Assembly (NCBI RefSeq): GCF_001017435.1
Contig: NZ_CP011371.1
Coordinates: forward strand, 6,324,001-6,388,000
DNA from: Caldimonas brevitalea
GTDB taxonomy: Bacteria > Pseudomonadota > Gammaproteobacteria > Burkholderiales > Burkholderiaceae_C
Direction of reading: 5' to 3'
DNA: 64,000 nucleotides
Shown here one piece after another: positions 36,076-44,194 of this stretch; position 1 is the first letter of the stretch, and each line of letters begins with the position of its first letter. Under the pieces are notes generated by a model. The model saw only the letters and a program-made list of their open reading frames with translations, was not told the origin of the DNA and did no database searches. The position numbers were made by a program, and so were the translations under genes.

Positions 36076-36840
36076 TCAGGGTTTCAAGGCTTCCATCACC
36101 AGCTTCTCGCCGACCAGGCGGATCTGCGCCGCCTTGCCTGCCACCTCGGGCGGCAGCGCGGTTTCGGTGGTGCGGTAGATGCCGGCGATGGACACGAGTT
36201 CGGGTTCGAGGCAGGTGGTGAAGATGCGGGCGTCGGTATTGCCCCGCGCCCCTGCGATGGCCTTGCCACGCAAGGGGGCGTAGACGTGCACGTTGCCGTC
36301 GGCAATCACTTCGGCACCGAAGCTCACGGCGGCCAGCACCACCACATCGGCGCCGCGGGCATAGACCTGTTGCCCGGAGCGCAGCGGTCGGTCGACGATC
36401 ACGGTGCCGTTGACGGCGGCCGGCACCGGCACCTCGCGAAACACTTCGACTTCTTTGACCACTTGCTGCACCACCGTCTCGGCCGGTGCCGGTGCCGGCG
36501 GCGCAGCGCCGGCGTCGGGGGCGTCGACCAGGCCGCGCTCGCGCGCGGCGGCAGTCTGCTCGGCGCTGCCGCCGCGCACGGCCATCGGCGCCATCTTGAA
36601 GCGGCGCAGCAGCGCCAGCAGCGCGTCGACATCGAGCGCGGGCTCGGCGTCCTGCACGCTGCCGAGGTCGATCACCACCGGGTCTTGATCGAACAACCCG
36701 GGGGAGTCGGCGAGTCGGGCTTCGAGCGCTTGCTCCAGCGCCTGCAAGTCGGATGACTTCAGCACCACGGCCAGCAGCGGCAGCGTGGCGCTTTTCAGAT
36801 CAAAGATGGCAGGGGCGTTCCCTGGGGCAGCAAGGGCCAT
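36076..36840 (-). CDS. minC: Septum site-determining protein MinC
   Basis: A 254-aa FtsZ-assembly inhibitor. The N-terminal domain (FDLKSATLPLLAVVLKSSDL to about 110) inhibits FtsZ, a Pro/Ala linker (PDAGAAPPAPAPA) follows, and the C-terminal beta-helix (VIVDRPLRSGQQVYARGADVVVL, GNVHVYAPLRGKAIAGARGN, about 145-250) binds MinD and dimerises. It is 60 bases upstream of minD. The start at 36840 has no clear Shine-Dalgarno, so a few residues of uncertainty remain. Confidence 0.95.
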   Translation of the reverse strand: MALAAPGNAPAIFDLKSATLPLLAVVLKSSDLQALEQALEARLADSPGLFDQDPVVIDLGSVQDAEPALDVDALLALLRRFKMAPMAVRGGSAEQTAAARERGLVDAPDAGAAPPAPAPAETVVQQVVKEVEVFREVPVPAAVNGTVIVDRPLRSGQQVYARGADVVVLAAVSFGAEVIADGNVHVYAPLRGKAIAGARGNTDARIFTTCLEPELVSIAGIYRTTETALPPEVAGKAAQIRLVGEKLVMEALKP

Positions 36841-37064
36841 GGAGCAGCTAACACCTCGAAAGGTGTGGAGTTTACCGGCAGGCCAGCGGCCAAGGCCGTT
36901 GAGCCAGCCCGAAATCCCTCTATCCGTCCCTCTGTCAGGGCTTCGACGCCATGCGCCGCGCCGGCCACACCGGCGGCCGCGCCACTCGCGTACCCCGGAT
37001 TTGCGTGATCCGCCGGTCGCCCATAGGATCTTTCCTGCCTCGACTCGGAGGCAGGGAGAGACGC

Positions 37065-38015
37065 ATGCACAAGCATGGACCGGGCTTGTCGGTTTCATCG
37101 GGTGCGCCGGAACTCGGCATGGCCCCCCAGCATCGCGCCTGGGCGCTGCGTGCGCCGTGCCGGTGGCTGGGCGCGGTGGCGCCGCGGCTGCTCGGTCGTC
37201 TTGCCGCCGATGCCTTCAGCTACACCCGCAGCCGCCACACGCCCACGCGCGACGTGCCGCCACCCGGTGCCCAGCGCTTCGAGATCTACGGCGCGCCGGG
37301 TGTCGAGCACGGCTACCTGTGGCGCCGACGTGGCCCCGGCGCCTTGCTGGTGCACGACTGGGGCGCCGACAGCAGCAGCATGCGCGGCTTCGTGCGGCCG
37401 TTGCAGCAACTCGGGTTTCGCGTCGCCAGTTTCGACGCGCCGGCACACGGCATCTGGCCGGGCAACACCACCACCTTGCGCGACTTCAGTGCCAGCGTCG
37501 AGGCCGCGATCACCAGCCTGGGCGGCGTCTCGGTGGTGATCGCCCACTCGGTCGGCTGCATCGCCGCGGTGGCGGCGCTGGCCCGCGCCGGCGGCCTGCC
37601 CGAGCCCACCCGCTGCCTGGTGCTGCTGGCCCCGGCTGCCTCATGGCGGCGTGTGATCGACACCTGGGCGGCCGGCCCCGCGGCGGTGCCGCCCAAGGTG
37701 CTGCAGGAGATGCTGCGCGAGCTGCAGCGCCGCGAGGGCCTGCCGCTGCATCACTGGGATGTGGTGGCGCTCGGCCGCCAGCTCTGGGCGCCGACCCTGG
37801 TGCTGCACGACCCCGCCGACCCCGACGTGGCCTTTTGCCAAGCACAGCAGATCAGCCGCTGTTTCGTGTCGGCGCGCTTGCAGCCGGTGCCCGGCCTCGG
37901 CCATCACCGTCTGCTCGGGTCCGCCCATGTGCGCTCGGAAGTGGCACGCTTCGTCGCGGTCCACGCACGATTGCTCCCCAGCCTGCCACCCGGCATGCCG
38001 GCGCTGCGCCAGTGA
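37065..38015 (+). CDS. Alpha/beta hydrolase
   Basis: A 316-aa alpha/beta-hydrolase. The oxyanion strand LLVHDWGADSSSMRGF (about 94-109), nucleophile VIAHSVGCIAAV (Ser near 161, an A-H-S-V-G elbow), acid LVLHDPADPDV and catalytic His in GLGHHRLL (near 291) make a complete triad. The substrate is unknown; esterase or thioesterase activity is plausible. GGGAGAG precedes the ATG at 37065. It is divergent from minC. Confidence 0.88.
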   Translation: MHKHGPGLSVSSGAPELGMAPQHRAWALRAPCRWLGAVAPRLLGRLAADAFSYTRSRHTPTRDVPPPGAQRFEIYGAPGVEHGYLWRRRGPGALLVHDWGADSSSMRGFVRPLQQLGFRVASFDAPAHGIWPGNTTTLRDFSASVEAAITSLGGVSVVIAHSVGCIAAVAALARAGGLPEPTRCLVLLAPAASWRRVIDTWAAGPAAVPPKVLQEMLRELQRREGLPLHHWDVVALGRQLWAPTLVLHDPADPDVAFCQAQQISRCFVSARLQPVPGLGHHRLLGSAHVRSEVARFVAVHARLLPSLPPGMPALRQ

Positions 38016-38036
38016 GGCCGCCGCGACGAGGCGGCG

Positions 38037-38477
38037 TCAGCTGAGCGAGGCCAGTCGGCTCGCGACGTCGTAGGCGCGCGCGTCGATGTCGCGGACGTTC
38101 TGCATGCCGGCGGCCATGCGCAGCTCTTCCTGCGCGTCCTGCCAATCCTTCTGGCTCTTGTTGAGCGTCGAGGAGCCCAGCCGCGTGACGCGCCAATAAC
38201 GTTCGCGCAAATCCTCGGCCCCGACCTCGCAGTCGACCAGGCCGGCGCGCTTCAGCGTCGCAAGGGTCCGGCTCAAGGTGGTCGAGTCCATCAACAGGCC
38301 CTTGGCCAGTTCGCCCGTGGTGACCCGTCCACGCTCCTTGACGACGGACAAGATCGTGAACTGCGTGATCTTGATGCCGTGCCGGCTGAGCTTGGCGTCG
38401 TAGACCTTGGTGATTGCGCGAACGGCCTGTCGGAGCGTTCCGCAATGGCACAGAAGTCGGATCGGGGTGTCGGACAT
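38037..38477 (-). CDS. MarR family regulator with CHCG motif
   Basis: A 146-aa MarR-type winged-helix regulator: GIKITQFTILSVVKERGRVTTGELAKGLLMDSTTLSRTLATLKRAGLVD (about 34-82) is the DNA-binding region, and RERYWRVTRLGSSTL the wing. Unusually, the N-terminus has Cys-His-Cys-Gly (residues 10-13, LLCHCGTLRQAVRA), which could sense oxidants or bind a metal. A third Cys lies at CEVGAED. No divergent target gene is adjacent: upstream lie a 319-bp spacer and the PEP-CTERM gene end. Confidence 0.9.
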   Translation of the reverse strand: MSDTPIRLLCHCGTLRQAVRAITKVYDAKLSRHGIKITQFTILSVVKERGRVTTGELAKGLLMDSTTLSRTLATLKRAGLVDCEVGAEDLRERYWRVTRLGSSTLNKSQKDWQDAQEELRMAAGMQNVRDIDARAYDVASRLASLS

Positions 38478-38796
38478 GGCTAGCTTGTAATTTTGAGCCG
38501 CTGAACAAGAGGTATAGGCGAGGGCCCGTCAGCGCGATGCAGCGGGCCCTTCGTGCACGAACGATGCCCGTGCCGGCAGCGAATGGTAGAGCTTCCCAGT
38601 ACAGTGAGTCGGACGATCGCGGGGTATCCATGTGTCGCCGTAGGGCATGCGACGCAACCGGTTGTGGCGCCGGGCGCAAGCGTGTCGCAGCCCGGCCATC
38701 GTCCAAGGCCCTTGCCGGGCCGCGCCTGTTCATATGTTGATCGCGGTCGCACCTCGCGCGCTTAGGAATATCCCGTAGCCTTTCGGGCCTGTTGTT
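38478..38796. other. 319-bp intergenic region upstream of the MarR gene
   Basis: No gene is seen. AGGGCCCG (38521-38528) and CGGGCCCT (38543-38550) form perfect 8-bp arms around 14 bases, placed 43 bases before the MarR start. It could be an operator or leader hairpin. TATACC in CGCCTATACC (complement near 38510) is a possible -10 element. Confidence 0.4.
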
Positions 38797-41487
38797 TCAC
38801 ATCTTCGTAAACTGCTTTGCACCCGTGGGCGAACGTCCAACAGGTGAACCAGTGCGTGCACTCACCTGCCGCCGCCGGCGCACTCCAAGGAGAGCGACCA
38901 GGCCGAGCAGCATCAACCCCCATGTCGACGGTTCGGGTGCCGCGGTGACGGTCAGATCAAGATAGTCGCGTCCGTAGCGCGGCACCAGGTGGAACAGCGT
39001 CGGATCTGCGTTGCTGCCGAGCGACGCGAAGGTGCCGCTCAGGCCGCCCGCCGCCGTCAACACCCGGTAGGTGCCGGGCACCATCGCCGAGCCCATCTCG
39101 ACCCACAGGTCGATGCCGCCCAACACCACCGCGCCATCGGCCGAGATGCGGTCGAAGCTGTCGGCTGTCTCGACCTCGATGTCGAGCACCCCGCCCGTCA
39201 ACAGCACCCGCGTCGCCTGCAGCTGCGCGCGGCCCACCTGTCCCTTCAGGCCCGCGCCGAGGCTGCCGCCCTGGATCAACAGGTCCGACGCCTGCAGCGC
39301 GCCGGCCACCCACGTGGCCGCGGTGTCGTCTTGCTGGACATAGCGGCCTCGCCCGCGCTGCACACCGAGCCGACTGCCCTCGCCGACCTCGAGCACCCCG
39401 GCGTTGCGCAGCTCGGTGTCGAGAAGCAGCACGGCACCTTCTTGCAGGCGCAGTCGCCCGGTGTTGCGCTCCAGGCCGGCGAGTGCGTTGTGGTCGGCCC
39501 CCGTCGCGGGGTTGACCAGCTGCGCCTGCGGGCCTTCGAGCCACAGCGTCGCGGCGTTCTCGCGCAGGCCCACCGGCGTGCGGCCGTCGGCTTCGAGCCC
39601 CAGCCGCAACGCGATGCGCCCATCGCGCATCACGTAGTGCCCGCCTTGCAAGCGGCGGTGATCGGCGTCCCACTGCGCCAAAGGCGCGTCGACGTCGATG
39701 CGGGAGCGCACGGCCTCCAGCGTGCCGGTGTTGTCCAGCGGCCCGACGAAGCGCAGCCCTCCTTCACCTTGGCTGCCAACGGTGCCGCGGTTGCGGAACG
39801 GCGAGCGGATCTCGGTACGGCCCGGGCCGCTCTTGAGGTAGTGCCCGTCGTTGTCGAATCCGGCGAGCGCGATGCGCGTCGGTCGGCGCCCATCGCTCCC
39901 GTCGCGGCTCGGCGTGCCACTCGGGTTCGTGTCGCGGAAGATGGCGCTGCCACCGACGAGCACGCGACCGCTGCCGAACAGGTCGCCAGCGCCGTCCCAT
40001 TGGTTGTCGCCGTCCAGCTGGAGTGTGGTGTCGAGCCGCTTGCCGAACACCGGTGCACCATCCTCGCCACGGTATTGCGCCTCGCCGCTCAACCACGCCC
40101 CCTCCAGCACGCGGATGCCTCCCGACGCATGCAGCCGCCCAGCCCCCCACTCGAGCGTGGTGAGCCGCAGCCGGCCGGCCACGTCGACGCTGCTGTAGGC
40201 CGTGCCGACCTGTGTCTCACTGCGGTAGAGGGTCCGGCTTTCCTCGACCTGCAAGGCCCCCGCCAGCAGATCGTCGGCCACCTCGAGCGACGCACCGCGC
40301 CGCACCTCGATGCGCCCGCCTCCACCCAGCCATGCGCCCGCGCGGAACACCGCTCGCGTCTCGTCCAGGATCAGCCGGCCTTCATTCAAAAAGGCGCCGG
40401 CGCTGAAGAGATGCGCATTGGCGGCCGGCGTGTCGGGGTCGGCGTCGGCGTCGGGGTCCGGTGTGGCGCGCAAATACACCGTGCCTTCGCGCGCGACGTT
40501 CCAGTCGCCGGTGCTGTTCAAGCCCGAGCCGAACGTGGTCAGCGAAAAGCGACCCAGGTCGACATTCAGCGTGCCGCTGTGCAGCACATCGGCACTGCGG
40601 TAGAGGCTGATGCCGTAATGGCCGCCTTGCACCGTCAAGGTCCCGGCATTGCGCCACGTCGTGCCCGGGCCACCGTCGACGTTGACCTGCCCTTGCAAGA
40701 CGTTGAAGAAGCCGTGGTTCTCGAAGCTGGCGCCGGGCGCGCGCAACTCGACGTTGGTGCCGGCGATGCCGGTCTTCTGGTAGAGCCCGTGGTTGACGAA
40801 GCGGCCGCTGCCCAGCGTCAGTTGATGCTGGTTCTCATTCGCATGGTCCTGCCACCACCCGGCAGCACCGACGCGCAGCTCGCCGTCGACCGACAGCTGC
40901 GAGCCATCGTCGACCCACTGCGTGGGGCCACGCCACTCGACATCGGCCGACGCTTCGATATGACGCGTAGGGCCGCCTTCCAACCTCACCGCACCGGCCA
41001 CGATGAAGCGCAGCGTGCCGCCCGGCGAGGCCTCGGGCGAGGTTCCCAACGCACCGCTCGCCCACAGCAAGCTGCGGGTGGTCAGCGCGCCGCCGCCTTG
41101 CAGGCGCCCGTCCCGCAGGCTGAGCGCCGCGAGCCAGGAGCCGTTGTCGGCGATGTGTAGCGACCCGCCTTCCATCGTGAGCCGGCCATTGCCCTGCACC
41201 CGTCGCAGGCGGAAGTCGCCTTCGCGCACGCTGGTGTCGTGGTCGCCCAGCTGCACGTCGACCGTGTCCGCGAGCGGCAGGCCCGCGGACCAGTTGTCGC
41301 TCAGGTCCCAGAACGACTGACCTTCGCCCGCACCGCCGGTCCACACGGTCTCGACGGCTGTTGCACTGCCGACGCAGAGCAGGAGGGGGAGCGCGCGCGA
41401 CCAGCCAGACGCGGACAGCCGTTTGTGGACGGCGCACGCGGCACCCGGCGCAGGCCGGACGCGCACGGTAGAGGTGGTGCGCTTCAT
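38797..41487 (-). CDS. Large PEP-CTERM surface protein, autotransporter-like beta-helix
   Basis: An 896-aa secreted protein. After a long signal peptide (cleavage near AVETVW, about 47) come repeated Gly/Asn/Asp-rich beta-strand units of the kind seen in pectate-lyase-like beta-helices (NAGTLTVQGGHYGISLY, LEVGEGSRLGVQRGRGRYVQ, LLIQGGSLGAGLKGQVGRA). The C-terminal part DSFDRISADGAVVLGG to LFHLVPRYGRDYLDLTV resembles the region before autotransporter barrels. It then ends in a PEP-CTERM anchor (APEPSTWGLMLLGLVALLG, VRRRRQ) instead of a barrel. Oddly, 22 polar residues follow the Arg cluster. AGGAGACAAACTAC precedes the ATG. It is probably exported, sorted by an exosortase and surface-attached. 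Confidence 0.88.
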   Translation of the reverse strand: MKRTTSTVRVRPAPGAACAVHKRLSASGWSRALPLLLCVGSATAVETVWTGGAGEGQSFWDLSDNWSAGLPLADTVDVQLGDHDTSVREGDFRLRRVQGNGRLTMEGGSLHIADNGSWLAALSLRDGRLQGGGALTTRSLLWASGALGTSPEASPGGTLRFIVAGAVRLEGGPTRHIEASADVEWRGPTQWVDDGSQLSVDGELRVGAAGWWQDHANENQHQLTLGSGRFVNHGLYQKTGIAGTNVELRAPGASFENHGFFNVLQGQVNVDGGPGTTWRNAGTLTVQGGHYGISLYRSADVLHSGTLNVDLGRFSLTTFGSGLNSTGDWNVAREGTVYLRATPDPDADADPDTPAANAHLFSAGAFLNEGRLILDETRAVFRAGAWLGGGGRIEVRRGASLEVADDLLAGALQVEESRTLYRSETQVGTAYSSVDVAGRLRLTTLEWGAGRLHASGGIRVLEGAWLSGEAQYRGEDGAPVFGKRLDTTLQLDGDNQWDGAGDLFGSGRVLVGGSAIFRDTNPSGTPSRDGSDGRRPTRIALAGFDNDGHYLKSGPGRTEIRSPFRNRGTVGSQGEGGLRFVGPLDNTGTLEAVRSRIDVDAPLAQWDADHRRLQGGHYVMRDGRIALRLGLEADGRTPVGLRENAATLWLEGPQAQLVNPATGADHNALAGLERNTGRLRLQEGAVLLLDTELRNAGVLEVGEGSRLGVQRGRGRYVQQDDTAATWVAGALQASDLLIQGGSLGAGLKGQVGRAQLQATRVLLTGGVLDIEVETADSFDRISADGAVVLGGIDLWVEMGSAMVPGTYRVLTAAGGLSGTFASLGSNADPTLFHLVPRYGRDYLDLTVTAAPEPSTWGLMLLGLVALLGVRRRRQVSARTGSPVGRSPTGAKQFTKM

Positions 41488-41701
41488 GTAGTTTGTCTCC
41501 TCGGCAGAAGGCGAATACTTCAGCATCGCGGTGGAGCGACGACGACCTGCGCGAGGGATGACCCGGGTACAGCGACGGGCGTGAGTGCGAGGCTGGAGGC
41601 CCGATACAGACGAGCAAAAAGGCTGCCGACCGCTTGGGGGGCAGCCTTGGGCGGGTCACCGGTGGGAGGGCGACACCGCGGCGTCGCCCGAGGCCGGGGC
41701 C

Positions 41702-42640
41702 TCAGAGCCCGGCGTTCTTGAGCCGGTTGGCGTGCGAGCGGTAGAACGCGACTGGATCGGACGCGAACCAGTTGCGCAGACCGAACACATGGTTGACCTC
41801 ATCCATGTGGTTCCAGCCATAGTCGTCGCGTAGCACCTGACCCCAGCGCGACGAGCAGCGGCCGACCAGGCCGTCGTTGGCTTCGCCGTTGAAGACCAGC
41901 CCGGCCATGCCCAGCATGGCGTCGCCGACGTCGAGCACATTGGTCAGCGTGGACGTGCCACTGGCGGAGTAGTAGCGCACGCCGTTCACCGAGGCCGGCC
42001 CTTCGCCACATGCCGTGGTGGGCGCGCCGGCTGGAAAGCGTGCGTTGAAGCTGGCCGCCCCTTCGGTGGTCAGCGACAACATGGCCGCCTCGGAGTTTTG
42101 TGGGAGCGAGCCGCCACCGGACAGCACGTTGATCAGCTTGGCAAAGCCGTTCACGATGGCCGACACCAACGCGATGCTGCCGGTGGCATCCGTGCCGCGC
42201 TTGATGAGGTCGGCCACCGGGCTGCCCTGGTGCGGCGTGCCGACGGTGGTGACCGAGGCCACCAGGCCCGGGTCGACCGCGGCGACGTAGCGCACGCTCT
42301 GGCCACCATGGCTGTGCGCGATCAGGTTGAAGCGGGTGTGCCCGTAGGCGGCGCGCAGGCGACGCAGTTCGGCCAGCAGTTGCTCACCCCGCATTTCGGA
42401 GCTGTGAGCAGCCGACTCCTGACTGACGAAAACCTGGGCGCCGCCGGAACGCAGCGCCGACGGGATGCCGAACCAGTAGTCGGCGATGCCGACCGAATCG
42501 AAGCCGAAAACGCCGTGCACCAACACGATGGGGTATCGGGTGCGGGCATAGTCGTCGGCGTGGGCGGGGGTGGAAGCGAGCAACTGTGCGCCGGCGATCA
42601 TGGCGGCGGCCACAAGAGAGCGTGCATGTCTGCAGGTCAC
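41702..42640 (-). CDS. Secreted triacylglycerol lipase (Burkholderia/Pseudomonas LipA type)
   Basis: A 312-aa extracellular lipase of subfamily I.1/I.2. The GTG start at 42640 is chosen for the AGGAG 6 bases upstream and the resulting signal peptide (cleavage after STPAHA, about 29). YPIVLVHGVFGFD holds the oxyanion loop, NLIAHSHGGQSVRYVAA has the catalytic Ser110, TVGTPHQGSPVADLI follows, GEANDGLVGRCSSRWGQVL gives the Asp, and WNHMDEVNHVFG the His and calcium-site Asp. Family members normally need a dedicated foldase (Lif/LipB) encoded next door; none is present here. Confidence 0.92.
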   Translation of the reverse strand: MTCRHARSLVAAAMIAGAQLLASTPAHADDYARTRYPIVLVHGVFGFDSVGIADYWFGIPSALRSGGAQVFVSQESAAHSSEMRGEQLLAELRRLRAAYGHTRFNLIAHSHGGQSVRYVAAVDPGLVASVTTVGTPHQGSPVADLIKRGTDATGSIALVSAIVNGFAKLINVLSGGGSLPQNSEAAMLSLTTEGAASFNARFPAGAPTTACGEGPASVNGVRYYSASGTSTLTNVLDVGDAMLGMAGLVFNGEANDGLVGRCSSRWGQVLRDDYGWNHMDEVNHVFGLRNWFASDPVAFYRSHANRLKNAGL

Positions 42641-43089
42641 GGAGAACTCCTGTCGAGGTTGCCGCGCTGCGTGCCGGGCGCGAGGCGACGGCCGCGGCAG
42701 AGCGCGGTGCTCGAATTGAAGGGGGACTGCCACGCTTGAGCGCCCAGGATTAACCCAGCGATGCGGCGCAGCAAAGTGATCAGGACGGCTGGAAGACCGG
42801 CACTGGCTCGCTGAACCGATCACGCCACCCCCCTATTCAGGGGGGATACAACGTCGCCTACATGACAGCCGGGCTCGCGCGAACACCGCACCCCGCGCGC
42901 CGCGCGCAGGTGGGGGATGTCGCCGCCCGTCCCAGCGAGACGTCGCGGCCCGACCTTTGGTTTGGTTACGTCACCCGGGCGGGCGCTGTCCGAAAGTTGC
43001 CTTGGCAGCAGATCCGCGAAGGGCAGTGGCTCGCGGGGCTGAAGGGGCGACCGCCCCTGCACATCCAACCCAGATCTTTTGGAGGAACC
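42641..43089. other. 449-bp intergenic region between the lipase and 43090 genes
   Basis: No gene is convincing. Two hairpins are seen: CCCCCC/GGGGGG (42828-42833 and 42840-42845) and AGGGGCG/CGCCCCT (43043-43049 and 43052-43058). The second is about 30 bases before the ATG at 43090 and may be a leader structure. Both divergent promoters should lie here. Confidence 0.4.
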
Positions 43090-43665
43090 ATGAGAACCAA
43101 AGCAGGTACCGAGGACCTCTGTGACGTGCTGCGCCGTATCGAGGCGCTCGAACTCGACGCGGTGAAACACCGCTTGATGCAGACCGAAGGGGGGGCCGAC
43201 TGGGACGCGCAGCGGGCCGATGCCGCCGAGTTGGCCTACCGCCGCTATCTGGTGTTGCGGGCCAAATACCCCCGCCTGGACTTGAGCCCGACCGAAGAAG
43301 CGGACGCCTTCTGGCATGCGCACATCCTCGACACCCGAAAGTACGCGCGCGACTGCCGCTGGGTTTTCGGCCGCTATTTGCACCATGTCCCCAGCCAGCA
43401 TGGGAACGACGTCGACGATGCGTCGCGACAGCGAGCCGCGGCGCGACGCATGGCCGAGTTGCACGAGCGGGAATTCGGGGTGCCGCCGATGCCGAAGACG
43501 CAGTGTCTGGCCGACCCGACCCGGGCGTGGGAGCCGCCGGACCTCGACGGGGACCGCGTCGGGTGCGACCCGATCGTCTGGGCCTCGCCACGCACGGCCG
43601 TACCTTCGCGCCGGAAGGACGCGCCGTGGGGCGCTGGCTCGCAGTCGATGGCCTATTGCATGTAG
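43090..43665 (+). CDS. Glycine-rich domain-containing-protein-like (GRDP-like) protein
   Basis: A 191-aa cytosolic protein. Residues 45-105 match the family first described in plant glycine-rich domain proteins: LAYRRYLVLRAKYPRLDLSP, EEADAFWHAHILDTRKYARDC and FGRYLHHVPSQHG. The W-H-x-H and H-H-x-P histidines look like a metal site, but the function is unknown. The C-terminal 60 residues are Pro/Arg-rich and end in Cys-Met. GGAGGAACC precedes the ATG. A small NTF2-like gene follows, so the two may be an operon. Confidence 0.75.
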   Translation: MRTKAGTEDLCDVLRRIEALELDAVKHRLMQTEGGADWDAQRADAAELAYRRYLVLRAKYPRLDLSPTEEADAFWHAHILDTRKYARDCRWVFGRYLHHVPSQHGNDVDDASRQRAAARRMAELHEREFGVPPMPKTQCLADPTRAWEPPDLDGDRVGCDPIVWASPRTAVPSRRKDAPWGAGSQSMAYCM

Positions 43666-43726
43666 CGTGCGGCTGACCCGCCACTGGCCGCCGTCCGTGC
43701 CGCTCACCACCCCGGAGATGACGAAG

Positions 43727-44119
43727 ATGACCCCACGCGCTACGTCGGTGAAAACCGCCGATGACTTCCGCTTGCTGGAGCGCTCACGCCTGCAGGCACT
43801 GGTCGAGTGCGACATGCCGCGCGCCCTGCCCTTGCATGCCGTCGACTTTCAGCTGATCACGCCGAGGGGCGCCAGCTACACACGCGACCAGTACCTGCAG
43901 GAAGTCGAGAGCGGCGGCCTGCGCTACTTGAAGTGGGACCCGGAAGACATCGCCGTGCATGCGTTCCCCGAAGTGGCCGTGCTGCGCTACCGCGCCCAGC
44001 TCGAAATGGACTCGGGTTCGGGCGCACCCGCCCGTTTCGTGTGCTGGCACACCGACACGTATGAGTTGCGCGAAGGCCTTTGGCAGGTGGTGTGGTCGCA
44101 CGCCACGGCGGTGAAGTAG
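43727..44119 (+). CDS. NTF2-like (DUF4440/SnoaL-type) protein
   Basis: A 130-aa cone-shaped NTF2-like fold. ADDFRLLERSRLQALVECDM forms the N-terminal helices, then LHAVDFQLITPRGASYTRDQYLQEVESGGLRYLKWDPEDIAV and VAVLRYRAQLEMDSG...RFVCWHTDTYELREGLWQVVWSHAT form the curved sheet. This matches DUF4440 proteins, some of which are small-molecule enzymes and others binding domains. The start could equally be the ATG 9 bases upstream (43718). It lies 61 bases after the GRDP-like gene. Confidence 0.8.
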   Translation: MTPRATSVKTADDFRLLERSRLQALVECDMPRALPLHAVDFQLITPRGASYTRDQYLQEVESGGLRYLKWDPEDIAVHAFPEVAVLRYRAQLEMDSGSGAPARFVCWHTDTYELREGLWQVVWSHATAVK

Positions 44120-44194
44120 CTGCCGCAGCGGCTGGGGAGCGGCGCGACACCGGCCCTCCCCCTCTTGCCCGGTCGTGCCCCGCACAACGACCCT

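Noticed and set aside
38989..41160. 723-aa plus-strand frame across the PEP-CTERM gene
   Set aside because: It is a shadow frame; the minus-strand frame has a signal peptide, a ribosome site and a sorting tail.
42862..43089. Upstream extension of the GRDP-like frame
   Set aside because: It lacks family residues, and GGAGGAACC places the start at 43090.
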